A DNA stretch of 18,604 nt from an uncultured Treponema sp. (lineage in GTDB: Bacteria; Spirochaetota; Spirochaetia; Treponematales; Treponemataceae): contig CAMOEE010000019.1 of assembly GCA_946611835.1 (NCBI GenBank), forward strand, positions 1 through 18,604, in the 5' to 3' direction. Numbering within the stretch: the stretch's first letter is position 1; every line of letters begins with the position of its first letter. Below the pieces are notes generated by a model that worked only from the letters and a program-made list of their open reading frames with translations, made no database searches and had not been told where the DNA came from. Position numbers and translations under genes: made by a program. Below, one piece after another: positions 6,206 to 13,748 of the stretch.

Positions 6206-7852
6206 CTAAAAATAGTAAGGGCTGTCGAGCTGAGAGGCGATTGCCATCATTCCGTCAAGATAGCCTTTTTTTCGGTTCTTGGCATAGATTTCCGCATACA
6301 TTATGGAATTATCCTCGTTCAGTTTTATGTTCCTTATTTCAACAGGGTCATTCTCAGAGAAGCCCGATTCATCCGCAACTGAGCCTTTTATTATGCTCTC
6401 GATTGAGTATTTTCTGGAGCTTGATGTCGAGACAGACACGAGCTTCATTCCAAAAATCGGCACGAAGGCCTTGGCGATTATGTCGCCCTTGTAAATGTTG
6501 TAGCCGGGCTGCTCAGGACGAGCGCCGAGGTAGATTTCTTTTTCAAAAAACTCGTTCTCTCCGCGGCGGTATTTTACTTTTACGATTGACTTCGCAGGAC
6601 TTTTCATAAGGACATTCTGCATATCCTCAAGATTTCTGACTGTCTGACCGTTGCACTCTGTCACAAGATCTCCCACTAGCATTCCTGCCCTGCTTGCGCT
6701 CGCTCCCGGGAAGACATACTGAATCTCAAGCCCCGCATCCTTTCCTAATTCTTTTTTGGTGTGGCCGTAACAGCCTAGCCAGGGGTGAGACACTTTTCCG
6801 CCGGCCTTCAATGCCGGAAGAAGACTCTTCAGATATTCGACAGGAATTGCGAAATTCAAGCCCTCAAACTGAAGCATTCCCGCGAAAACGATGGCCTGAA
6901 CATTTCCGTTCTCGTCGATACAGGGGCCGCCGGAATTTCCCTGATTGACAGCCGCATCAATCTGCATTACGGAGCCAAGAGTGAATAGTTTTCGGTCAGT
7001 CGCACTCACGATTCCACTTGTGAGGGTGCGCTCAAGCCCGACAGGAGAGCCAATCGCATAAACCTTGTCACCGACATCCAAATCAGCGCTTGAACCAAGG
7101 CTGAACACGAAGGGAGCGTCGACCTCAGTTTTAATGAGAGCAAGGTCAACCTCAGGGTCATAGCCAACCACCTTGGCAGGAATTCGCGTATCGCTGTCCT
7201 CGGCAAGTTTTATAAAAAGCCGGGAAAAGCCCTCACTCTTTTTGTCAACAAGATCCGCAATCACATGATGATTTGTGACGATATAACCGTTCTTCGAGAT
7301 AAAGAACCCCGAGCCTATGACACGGTCAGCGAATCCCATTCCCCTCTCAATTTTGATTCCCTTATCAACCCAGATTGTGACAGTTCCGTTTATGTAAGAG
7401 GATGGCTTTCCTTTTGAAGAGGATTTTTCGCCACCCAGGCCCGGAACATCTTTTATAGAAAGTTTTTCAAGCTCCGAAAGGGATTTTGACAGTTTTGAGC
7501 CTGATTTTGAGCCAATAGTGTTAAAGGAGCTGGCAATTCTCAGGGCGTTGAACCAGTCCTCTTTATTGACGGCTTCATCGTATTCAGAGACGAGTTTTTC
7601 CTCACACTCAGAAATTGTCTCATCATCTTTTAAAAGACAGGCACGCCACAAAGCCTGAACGGCATTTTTTTCAAGCAGCTCCCGGATTCTCTTCTGCTCT
7701 TCCTTCCTTGCATCTTCCTGTGTGTAATCGATTCCCGTAAAAACATCCTCCGGGTCTTTTATCGAAGTGCAGGAGAAGAAGAGGAAAGAAGACAGAAGCA
7801 ATGAGATAAGAACTTTGATTTTTCGATTTTTAATTAATTTTTCAGTTTTCAA
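6206..7852 (-). CDS. HtrA/DegP-like trypsin-fold serine protease, predicted lipoprotein with PDZ domain
   Basis: This is a probable envelope-anchored quality-control protease. Its 548 residues start with a lysine-rich n-region, a hydrophobic segment and a lipobox-like FFSC (Cys28), so lipid anchoring is predicted. A charged helical region (40-145) precedes the trypsin-like domain (about 155-345). The catalytic triad is readable: His196 in TNHHVI, Asp236 in DPEVDLALIK and Ser307 in QGNSGGP. One PDZ domain (about 355-450) follows, then a C-terminal segment (about 458-548) that looks like a second, diverged PDZ. The only plausible start is TTG at 7850-7852, with no strong Shine-Dalgarno. It lies 23 nt after the TPR gene and 13 nt before lepA, so it is presumably co-transcribed with both. 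The helical insert between lipobox and protease is not standard for DegP. Confidence 0.9.
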   Translation of the reverse strand: MKTEKLIKNRKIKVLISLLLSSFLFFSCTSIKDPEDVFTGIDYTQEDARKEEQKRIRELLEKNAVQALWRACLLKDDETISECEEKLVSEYDEAVNKEDWFNALRIASSFNTIGSKSGSKLSKSLSELEKLSIKDVPGLGGEKSSSKGKPSSYINGTVTIWVDKGIKIERGMGFADRVIGSGFFISKNGYIVTNHHVIADLVDKKSEGFSRLFIKLAEDSDTRIPAKVVGYDPEVDLALIKTEVDAPFVFSLGSSADLDVGDKVYAIGSPVGLERTLTSGIVSATDRKLFTLGSVMQIDAAVNQGNSGGPCIDENGNVQAIVFAGMLQFEGLNFAIPVEYLKSLLPALKAGGKVSHPWLGCYGHTKKELGKDAGLEIQYVFPGASASRAGMLVGDLVTECNGQTVRNLEDMQNVLMKSPAKSIVKVKYRRGENEFFEKEIYLGARPEQPGYNIYKGDIIAKAFVPIFGMKLVSVSTSSSRKYSIESIIKGSVADESGFSENDPVEIRNIKLNEDNSIMYAEIYAKNRKKGYLDGMMAIASQLDSPYYF

Positions 7853-7875
7853 TTTTTTGTTTTCCGTTTTTCGCT

Positions 7876-10005
7876 TTAATTTTTGATTTCCATGGCGAAA
7901 ATCATTTTTTCAATGCGGACAGCAAGAAAGCGTTTTTTTGAAGCCTTTTCTCCGCTCTCCACTATCATAGAAACACCTTGCTCTGCCACTTGGTTAATTT
8001 CATTTGTTATATTTTCTTCGTCCGAATCCTTTCCTGCCTCAGAAATCCAGTAAAAGTTCCGGGCTTTTCCCTTTGAGACCGAAAGAATTTCATTTCCTTT
8101 CTGAACAAAAACAGGAAGACCATTCTCAGAGACGACTGTAACCACAGATTTTGTAAGCGGCTGATGAAATTTTGCCTCTTCCCGGAGCTTACCGTCGAGC
8201 ATTGAAGGGTGCTTTATGTACTGGACATCCCATTCCCCGTCTCCGTTGGTATCCCATGAAGCGATTTTACCAGGCTTTTTATCGCCGACAGTTCCCGGAA
8301 TATATTCTTCGGTAAAATCAGGAATTGTGTCACCGTTTCGGTCAACAGTGATTTTTTTGACATAAAATCCTGTTCCCTGAGCCGGCGAGCCGAAAAGATT
8401 CGTCATTATCTGAAGCTCATCATTTATCGAGATGAAATTCTCATCATGATTTTTTGAGAAGCCATAATATTCGACTGTTTCAAAAAGTCCGTCGCCATCG
8501 ACATCAAGTTTGCGGTAAACCGGAAGTCCTTTTTCGAATTTTGCCATGGCATAAATCTTGTCACCGACAGAATAGCTTGCCATCTGAGGAACTCCGTTCA
8601 AAAGGCTTGCCTGAATCACAGCCCCCTCCCGCTCCGAAGAAGGAATCGTGTAGCTGAGGGAAGAGCGAATCAAATCCTGCCATGAGACTGAAGAAAAATC
8701 ATCAGTCTTTAAGACAGGGATAAAAAAGTCCGAGCCAAGGCTTTCAAGAATGGCCTTGTCAGCTTCGACAGCAAACGGGGTCCATGCCAGAGTCTCGGCA
8801 ATCAGCACGAGCTTGAGGTCAGAATGTTTGTTGTCAATTTTATATGTCGCAGAGCTTATATAAGGCCATGAAGAGTATTCAAGCTCCAGGGCATTTTCCG
8901 TAAGGTCAAGTTTGAGGGGCACACCAAAATCACAGGTCGCCTTCCACTCACAGTCATCGTCCTGATTTTCGTCATAGGAAATTGTTTCCGGCCTGCCACG
9001 CTTGTAAGCTACGGTCATATTTGAAATTAAGTCACCGTCCACATCAATCGTGAGGCTGCCGTTATAGGAATTGAGATATTCAGAGAATTCTTTTTTTGCC
9101 TCATCCGCTTTTAAAAGCGATGCGAAAGTTTCGATTAAATCAAGGGAAATAACTTTGTCAGAAAACTGGTAAAAATAATCAAGAGCACAGTCCTCGTCAA
9201 GAAGCCCGGCCTTCAAGGCTTCGATTGCATACAGCGGAGATTTCTGCTGCTTTGAATTGAATGCCCTCAGCATGCGTACTTTTTTGGCAGGATCCTTCGC
9301 AAAAATTGCGGCATAAACCTCAAGTTCCCCGCCTGCATTTTTGTAGAGCGGAACCGTGAGGGCAAAGGCATTTGAAAGACGCTCAGCCTCTTCGGACAGA
9401 TTACCCGTCTTTCTGAGAATCAAATACTCATTGCTGTAAAAAAGCTGGGCAAATCTTGAATCGGCAGGATAAACACGGCGGGCAGCATCAAGACGGTCAC
9501 GGGCCTTGGCCAGACTCTCCTGGTCACCAATGCTGTAATAAGATTTCGCCCGGATATATTCGGCATCAGCGGAATAGATGAAAGGATCAGAGTCAAGGAC
9601 AGAAAGGGCCTGGGTAAAGAGACGGGATGAACAGAGAATATCTGCGTAAAGGATTCTTGCCCCGTCACGGTTATAATCAACCCACTCAGCCTCGGTAAGA
9701 GCCGTAACTACCAGAGGAAGCACCTTGGAGCGTTTTTCGCCCAAATTCATCTGGGAGACGGCACGGATATACCAGAGGTCGGCAATCTTGTCATCGTAGG
9801 CAAGGCCCATCTTTGCGTTTGAATCGGCCTCGCTCCATAATTTTTCGGCAGCAAACTGTTTTGCAAGCTGAAGGTAGCGGACGGCAGTGCGCCTGTTTGC
9901 GACGGAGGCCGAGCCTGAACCCTGGATATTCTGAGCCGACAAAGAAATTGAAGAAAGAACGAACAAAAGAAAAACCGAAACAAAAGAAAGAGTTTTTTTA
10001 GACAT
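7876..10005 (-). CDS. Secreted TPR protein with DxDGD-type acidic repeat motifs, function unknown
   Basis: The 709-residue protein has a cleavable signal peptide (hydrophobic core about 7-20, likely cut at SLSA-QN after residue 24). The N-terminal 300 residues contain helical TPR-like repeats: a YLQLAKQFAAEKLWSEADSN repeat and later AEYIRAKSYYSIGD. The C-terminal half is beta-rich and carries four loops resembling EF-hand or dockerin-type calcium loops: DVDGD (about 321), DVDGDG (about 501), DRNGD (about 555) and DTNGDG (about 585). The layout suggests a periplasmic or surface scaffold with calcium-binding repeats, which is inference. The ATG at 10003-10005 is preferred over the adjacent upstream TTG because AAAAGGA lies 7 nt upstream of it. 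It sits between tilS (24 nt) and the protease (23 nt). I recognise no named family for the whole protein. Confidence 0.85.
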   Translation of the reverse strand: MSKKTLSFVSVFLLFVLSSISLSAQNIQGSGSASVANRRTAVRYLQLAKQFAAEKLWSEADSNAKMGLAYDDKIADLWYIRAVSQMNLGEKRSKVLPLVVTALTEAEWVDYNRDGARILYADILCSSRLFTQALSVLDSDPFIYSADAEYIRAKSYYSIGDQESLAKARDRLDAARRVYPADSRFAQLFYSNEYLILRKTGNLSEEAERLSNAFALTVPLYKNAGGELEVYAAIFAKDPAKKVRMLRAFNSKQQKSPLYAIEALKAGLLDEDCALDYFYQFSDKVISLDLIETFASLLKADEAKKEFSEYLNSYNGSLTIDVDGDLISNMTVAYKRGRPETISYDENQDDDCEWKATCDFGVPLKLDLTENALELEYSSWPYISSATYKIDNKHSDLKLVLIAETLAWTPFAVEADKAILESLGSDFFIPVLKTDDFSSVSWQDLIRSSLSYTIPSSEREGAVIQASLLNGVPQMASYSVGDKIYAMAKFEKGLPVYRKLDVDGDGLFETVEYYGFSKNHDENFISINDELQIMTNLFGSPAQGTGFYVKKITVDRNGDTIPDFTEEYIPGTVGDKKPGKIASWDTNGDGEWDVQYIKHPSMLDGKLREEAKFHQPLTKSVVTVVSENGLPVFVQKGNEILSVSKGKARNFYWISEAGKDSDEENITNEINQVAEQGVSMIVESGEKASKKRFLAVRIEKMIFAMEIKN

Positions 10006-10029
10006 CAAAAATTCCTTTTCCTTATTCTA

Positions 10030-11478
10030 CTATAATTTAGCTTCTTCTACAATCCAATTTTTAAAACCAAGATGCGAGGCAATGAAAGCCTTGAGAAAAG
10101 AATCCCTGCATTTTTTGGAAGGTAGCAGTTCTATGACAAGGGCCTTTTCCCTCAAAGGAGCCGGAACTTTCCAGTCAGTAAAGATGTCTGAAAGGGCCTT
10201 GAATTCTCCGAGTGATGTTTTGATTTCATCACCGGCAATAAAGCTTCTGACGAGAAGAGGAAGGGAAACATCAAGAGAAAAAGACTCTGAGCCAGGATTT
10301 TTTGCCAGGAAAGAAAGAGAATGGCAAGCAGAACCATGAGTTTCCTCCGCACGGATTAGGAAATCCCCGCATTCGGCACAGTCACCTGCCTTACTGAAAA
10401 CAAAGTAAAAACCGCCCTCAAGCGAAGCCTTTTCTGCAGGAAAATTTTTGCCACAAATTTCTATTACCAGATTTTTTGAATCAAGCGAAACCCTGACATT
10501 CTCAAAAAAGACCTCCTTCTCCCCGGCATTTCTCCAGGAAAGAATCTCCTCAAAGCATCTGTAAGGAAAACGGGCGCCAAAACCGATTTTATTCAGGCAA
10601 TCAAAAAAGACCCGCCTTCCAATCGCAGGATGCAGGGAGTAAAAATAAGAGCGGTCAATCCTTATGCAGGACTTATTATCCCGGCATGTCTTATCGGCAG
10701 GTATTTCCAAAAGTCCCGTCAAAAAATCTTCATCTGAAGCAGCTTTTTTCGAGCCTGAGATAAGGCCTTTCTGCCAGCCGGGAAAATTCTCGTTCAGGAC
10801 CGGGACCAGTACATTCCGGATTCGGTTACGGAAATATTTAATGTCCGAATTCGTGGCATCAGTCCGCCATGCCTGATTTTTTTTTCGCAGATAAGCCTCG
10901 ATTTCACTGCGGGAAAGCTCCAGGAGCGGGCGAACATATTTATCACGGACTCTTGGGATTCCTGAAAGGCCCTCGCTACCGCTCCCCTGCAAAAACCGCA
11001 TGATGACGGTCTCGCACAAATCATTCTGGTTGTGGGCAAGGCAGAGGGCAAGAAGACTTTCATTTTTGATAAAAGAAGCAAAGGCCTCATAACGGACTTT
11101 TCGGGCCAGGGCCTCGACGCTCTGAGAGGTTTTTTTTGAGAGTCCTTCGATGTAGCCCCGGGGAATTTTCTCGACATGACAAAAAATGCCGAATTTTTTA
11201 CACAAATCTTTCACAAAATCAGCGTCTCCCCCGCTTTCTTCCTCAGGACGGATTCCGTGATCAATCGTAATCACCCTGAGAAATGAAGAATCAAAAACTG
11301 ACGAAAGAGACACAAGCAGAGAGACAGAATCAGCCCCGCCGGAAACGGCCAGTCCAAGGGGAGATTTTTCGGAGACGGCAGAGACATCAATTCCCGAGGC
11401 AGCAAGCCCTGAGAGAACTTTTTTTTCAAAGAGAGATTCAGAATGACTTCCAGGATTTTGCAAAAGATTTTTTCTCAT
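10030..11478 (-). CDS. tilS: tRNA(Ile)-lysidine synthase
   Basis: This enzyme adenylates C34 of tRNA-Ile(CAU) and adds lysine, changing the anticodon to read AUA. The 482-residue protein has the PP-loop motif SGGADS (46-51), the ITIDHGIRPEEESGGDADFV block, and the diagnostic RFLQGSGSEGLSGIP and TDATNSDIKYFRNRIRN stretches, followed by the TilS-specific C-terminal domains. The usual HxxDD before the ET pair is AHNQND here, so one acidic position is Asn. I prefer the ATG at 11476-11478; an in-frame TTG at 11482-11484 is possible. The start lies only 5 nt after the T-tract of a strong terminator following rplY, so expression must depend on read-through or antitermination. It heads the run to lepA, and the TPR gene follows after 24 nt. 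Confidence 0.96.
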   Translation of the reverse strand: MRKNLLQNPGSHSESLFEKKVLSGLAASGIDVSAVSEKSPLGLAVSGGADSVSLLVSLSSVFDSSFLRVITIDHGIRPEEESGGDADFVKDLCKKFGIFCHVEKIPRGYIEGLSKKTSQSVEALARKVRYEAFASFIKNESLLALCLAHNQNDLCETVIMRFLQGSGSEGLSGIPRVRDKYVRPLLELSRSEIEAYLRKKNQAWRTDATNSDIKYFRNRIRNVLVPVLNENFPGWQKGLISGSKKAASDEDFLTGLLEIPADKTCRDNKSCIRIDRSYFYSLHPAIGRRVFFDCLNKIGFGARFPYRCFEEILSWRNAGEKEVFFENVRVSLDSKNLVIEICGKNFPAEKASLEGGFYFVFSKAGDCAECGDFLIRAEETHGSACHSLSFLAKNPGSESFSLDVSLPLLVRSFIAGDEIKTSLGEFKALSDIFTDWKVPAPLREKALVIELLPSKKCRDSFLKAFIASHLGFKNWIVEEAKL

Positions 11479-11482
11479 AAAC

Positions 11483-11508
11483 AAAAAAAATCCCCCTGTT
11501 ACGGGGGA
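11483..11508 (-). terminator. Rho-independent terminator between rplY and tilS
   Basis: On the minus strand, TCCCCC (11503-11508), the loop GTAACA and GGGGGA (11491-11496) are followed directly by eight T (11483-11490). It lies 20 nt after the rplY stop. The GGGGGA arm is also the only purine-rich tract near the tilS start. Confidence 0.85.
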
Positions 11509-11527
11509 CTTTGACTAAATCAGGCTA

Positions 11528-12079
11528 TTAGCGAGCTGGAGCAACGCTTACGAGTGAATCCTCTGCGTTTGTGAGGACTGTAACTTTGTCGCCCAATCCC
11601 ATGTCTTTTACACGGAAAACATCGCCGATGTTTACGCCTGAGACATCGATAACGACGCGAACCGGCAAGTCTTTTGGCAAAGCCTTAACTTTGATCTCTG
11701 GAACATGCTTAACCATGAAGCCGCCCTTGAGAACGCCAGCTGGTGTACCTTTGTACTGGATTTTGTATGTGCGTACGACAGGCTTTTTGTTAGATACAGC
11801 GAAGAAATCAGCATGAAGAACTGAATCGTTCATGATATTGTACTCAGTGTCACGGATGAATGCGTCACATTTTTTGCCCTCGATGTCGAGAGTAACGAGT
11901 GTTGTAGATGTGATTGAGCGCCATACTTTGTTGAACTGAACTGCGTCAACTGTGATTGATGTTGCTTTTCCTGCCTCATCATAAACAACTGCAGGGATGC
12001 GGCCTTCTGCACGGATAGCTTTTGCGGCCTTTTTGCCAGTTTCTGAGCGTGTTTTTGCTTCAATAACCAACTGTTCCAT
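11528..12079 (-). CDS. rplY: 50S ribosomal protein L25 (general stress protein CTC type)
   Basis: This protein binds 5S rRNA in the large subunit. The 183-residue protein has the N-terminal L25 domain (about 1-95, with EAKTRSETGKKAAKAIRAEGRIPAVVY and the central NIMNDSVLHADFF motif) plus the C-terminal TL5/CTC beta domain (about 96-183, PVRVVIDVSGVNIGDVFRVKDM). It is therefore the long form rather than the short E. coli type. The true start is the ATG at 12077-12079 with AGGAG 8 nt upstream. The open frame extends back through a tRNA gene and the extra 61 codons are rejected. A hairpin-forming 16-nt repeat lies in its leader. It may be co-transcribed with tRNA-Gln upstream and is followed by a strong terminator. 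Confidence 0.97.
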   Translation of the reverse strand: MEQLVIEAKTRSETGKKAAKAIRAEGRIPAVVYDEAGKATSITVDAVQFNKVWRSITSTTLVTLDIEGKKCDAFIRDTEYNIMNDSVLHADFFAVSNKKPVVRTYKIQYKGTPAGVLKGGFMVKHVPEIKVKALPKDLPVRVVIDVSGVNIGDVFRVKDMGLGDKVTVLTNAEDSLVSVAPAR

Positions 12080-12115
12080 TTGTAAAACTCCTAAAATTTT
12101 ATGGAAAGCCTGTGT

Positions 12116-12131
12116 GAAGCAACTTTGTTGC
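12116..12131. repeat. 16-nt hairpin repeat, copy 1, in the rplY leader
   Basis: GAAGCAACTTTGTTGC contains the perfect stem GCAAC/GTTGC with a 3-nt loop. It matches 15 of 16 bases at 18173-18188 in the obgE leader. A second small dyad, AAGATT-AG-AATCTT, adjoins it (about 12134-12147). It lies about 26 nt upstream of the rplY Shine-Dalgarno. Confidence 0.7.
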
Positions 12132-12188
12132 ATAAGATTAGAATCTTGCACCCCATCGTTCATCACGCCAGAGTTTTCCAAAATATAG

Positions 12189-12261
12189 CTGGGCCGACAG
12201 GATTCGAACCTGTGGAATGATGGCACCAAAAGCCATTGTCTTACCGCTTGACGACGGCCCA
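12189..12261 (-). tRNA. tRNA-Gln (anticodon UUG)
   Basis: This 73-nt gene folds as a full cloverleaf. The acceptor stem TGGGCCG pairs with CGGCCCA. The D arm is GTC...GAC with AAGCGGTAA. The anticodon stem is ATGGC/GCCAT around loop TTTTGGT, giving TTG at positions 34-36. The T arm is ACAGG-TTCGAAT-CCTGT, and the discriminator is G. The 3' CCA is not encoded; CTA follows. It lies between spoVG and rplY in the same orientation, so it may be processed from a common transcript or from its own promoter. Confidence 0.97.
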
Positions 12262-12266
12262 AAAAT

Positions 12267-12297
12267 TAAGATTCAGCATAAAGCCGTAAGACTCAGC
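12267..12297. repeat. Direct 11-bp repeats in the tRNA-Gln leader
   Basis: TAAGATTCAGC (12267-12277) and TAAGACTCAGC (12287-12297) differ at one base and start exactly 20 bp apart. They fill the space between the predicted promoter and the mature tRNA 5' end. Confidence 0.6.
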
Positions 12298-12303
12298 TAA
12301 ACC

Positions 12304-12332
12304 AAAATAATCAATAAAAGAAGAAAAGTCAA
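12304..12332 (-). promoter_or_regulatory. Predicted promoter of tRNA-Gln (and possibly rplY)
   Basis: On the minus strand, TTGACT (12327-12332, 5/6) abuts the spoVG stop codon and is followed after 17 bp by TATTTT (12304-12309, 4/6). The start point would be near 12297, about 36 nt before the tRNA. Confidence 0.4.
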
Positions 12333-12611
12333 TTAGTCTTCTGATCCGCTTTCATCAAAATGGCCTGCATTATATTCGTCCAAAATCTTAGACTGCAAGG
12401 CATTTCTGAATTCTGCACTGATTGGATGAGCTACATCCTTGTAATCGCCGTTTGCCGTTTTTCGGCTTGGCATTGCAATAAACAATCCTGACTGTCCCTC
12501 AATGACCTTAACATTGTGAACTACGAAACAATTGTCAAAAGTTACGGTAACATAAGCCTTAAGTTTTCCTTCGGCTGTTACCTTACGGATTCTCAATTCA
12601 GTGACTTCCAT
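12333..12611 (-). CDS. spoVG: SpoVG family nucleic-acid-binding regulator
   Basis: SpoVG proteins are small site-specific DNA/RNA-binding regulators that also occur in non-sporulating bacteria, including spirochaetes. The 92-residue protein matches the family throughout: EVTELRIRKV at the start, FVVHNVKVIEGQSGLFIAMPSRKT in the middle and DVAHPISAEFR near residues 60-70, with a short acidic tail (DESGSED). The ATG at 12609-12611 has AAGGAA about 9 nt upstream. It lies 51 nt after ispE in the same orientation. The ispE-spoVG pairing followed by rplY (ctc) and tilS resembles the Bacillus arrangement, so it may be an ancient cluster. Its targets here are unknown. Confidence 0.96.
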   Translation of the reverse strand: MEVTELRIRKVTAEGKLKAYVTVTFDNCFVVHNVKVIEGQSGLFIAMPSRKTANGDYKDVAHPISAEFRNALQSKILDEYNAGHFDESGSED

Positions 12612-12662
12612 AAATACAAATTCCTTGTTTGTAATAAAAAAAATTGGATATGTTCCGACAAA

Positions 12663-13544
12663 TCAATGTGCAAGAACACATTTCCATTTTTTTTGGCATT
12701 TTAAGACAGCCTGTTTTGCCGCAAGTTCTGACCCGAAAACGCCAAAAACTGTAGCACCTGAACCAGACATATCAGCCCAGTCAGCTCCACATTCCAAAAT
12801 ATCCCGAATGGCTTCGCCAATCAAAGGATACTTATTGGTAAGAACAGGAGTGAAGGAATTTGCAAACTTCCAAGCACCAATTAAACCGTAATAGAAACGC
12901 TTCAACTCCGGAAAATCAGGAAATTCTAACCCCTTTTTGGAATCATAAAATCCTGATTCGTATGCCTCATCTACCATGGAATATGCTTCTGGAGTAGAAG
13001 AATGAATTCCTGGAAAAATCAGCACAAAACTTAGGTCAGTTCTTGGTTCAATAGCCTCGACAATTTCACCCCGACCTGATACTAAGGCGCACCCACGACC
13101 TTTTTCAAAAAGCCCCGAATGCAGAAAGAAGAACACATCACTTCCGACTTTTTCCGCAACGGCATTGGCAAGAGAGTCCGTCAGTTTGATTTCTGACAAA
13201 TCAGCGAGTGCTTTTAACAGAGATGCTCCGTCAGAAGAACCGCCTCCCAAACCGCCACCAGCAGGTAAAACCTTATTCAGCTCTACTTCCACACCAAAAT
13301 CGATATTCGTTTCGGCACAGAAAGCAGAATAAGTTTTCGTCAGTGTATTTTCCAGAGGAAGCCTCATTTGAGAACAATGTATGACACACTCTTTTTGCGG
13401 AATGCGCCTTACATTAAGTTCATCGGTAAAATCTAATGTCTGAAAAATACTTTCGATATTATGAAAACCGTCCGCCCGTTTTCTGAGGACCTTAAGCCCT
13501 ATGTTAACTTTGGCAGGAGCTTTGACACAAACATCAAAAGACAT
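12663..13544 (-). CDS. ispE: 4-diphosphocytidyl-2-C-methyl-D-erythritol kinase
   Basis: This GHMP kinase phosphorylates CDP-ME in the MEP pathway to isoprenoid precursors. The 293-residue protein has the N-terminal APAKVNIGLKV signature (9-19), the ATP-binding PAGGGLGGGSSDGAS loop (94-108) and the C-terminal MSGSGATVFGVF motif. The ATG at 13542-13544 is chosen because the conserved KAPAKVN follows at the usual distance; the open frame extends 12 codons upstream, but that stretch is the promoter itself. No Shine-Dalgarno is present, and the predicted -10 ends 8 nt before the ATG, so the mRNA is probably leaderless. spoVG follows after 51 nt. Confidence 0.97.
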   Translation of the reverse strand: MSFDVCVKAPAKVNIGLKVLRKRADGFHNIESIFQTLDFTDELNVRRIPQKECVIHCSQMRLPLENTLTKTYSAFCAETNIDFGVEVELNKVLPAGGGLGGGSSDGASLLKALADLSEIKLTDSLANAVAEKVGSDVFFFLHSGLFEKGRGCALVSGRGEIVEAIEPRTDLSFVLIFPGIHSSTPEAYSMVDEAYESGFYDSKKGLEFPDFPELKRFYYGLIGAWKFANSFTPVLTNKYPLIGEAIRDILECGADWADMSGSGATVFGVFGSELAAKQAVLKCQKKWKCVLAH

Positions 13545-13552
13545 GACTAAAT

Positions 13553-13580
13553 AGTATACACAAAAACTTGCGAAAGTCAA
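13553..13580 (-). promoter_or_regulatory. Predicted sigma-70 promoter of ispE
   Basis: On the minus strand, TTGACT (13575-13580) is followed after 16 bp by TATACT (13553-13558), each 5/6 to consensus. Only ATTTAGTC separates the -10 from the ATG, so initiation at the normal distance would leave a leader of about 2 nt. Confidence 0.65.
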
Positions 13581-13623
13581 GTTACTTTTTTCTTACATTA
13601 CTGTTTAGAGAAAGGCAATCAGG

Positions 13624-13641
13624 ATAATAACAAATTATTAT
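13624..13641. repeat. AT-rich dyad in the ispE/acidic-gene divergent region
   Basis: ATAATAA (13624-13630) and TTATTAT (13635-13641) are perfect inverted copies with a CAAA centre. The 204-nt intergenic region 13545-13748 otherwise shows only the two divergent promoters. The dyad could be an operator or a chance AT-rich palindrome. Confidence 0.4.
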
Positions 13642-13694
13642 ATGCAAAAAGTGGAGAAATTGGAGAATTTGCGTTATATTCCCCCAAAGACTTA

Positions 13695-13723
13695 TTGACA
13701 CAAATCTGTTATAAATTTAGACT
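13695..13723 (+). promoter_or_regulatory. Predicted promoter of the acidic small-protein gene
   Basis: A perfect TTGACA (13695-13700) is followed after 17 bp by TAGACT (13718-13723, 4/6). The start would be near 13730, just upstream of the AAGGA ribosome-binding site at 13738-13742. A TATAAA at 13710-13715 is too close to this -35 to be its partner. Confidence 0.5.
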
Positions 13724-13748
13724 TTCTTGTCTTTGACAAGGAATCAGT

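Noticed and set aside
5941..6609. Plus-strand 222-codon frame opposite lepA and the protease gene
   Set aside because: It is antisense to the lepA 5' end and the protease 3' end, with no family features.
12080..12262. Upstream extension of the rplY open frame (to 244 codons)
   Set aside because: It reads through the tRNA-Gln gene; the ATG at 12079 has a good AGGAG site and matches the L25 N-terminus.
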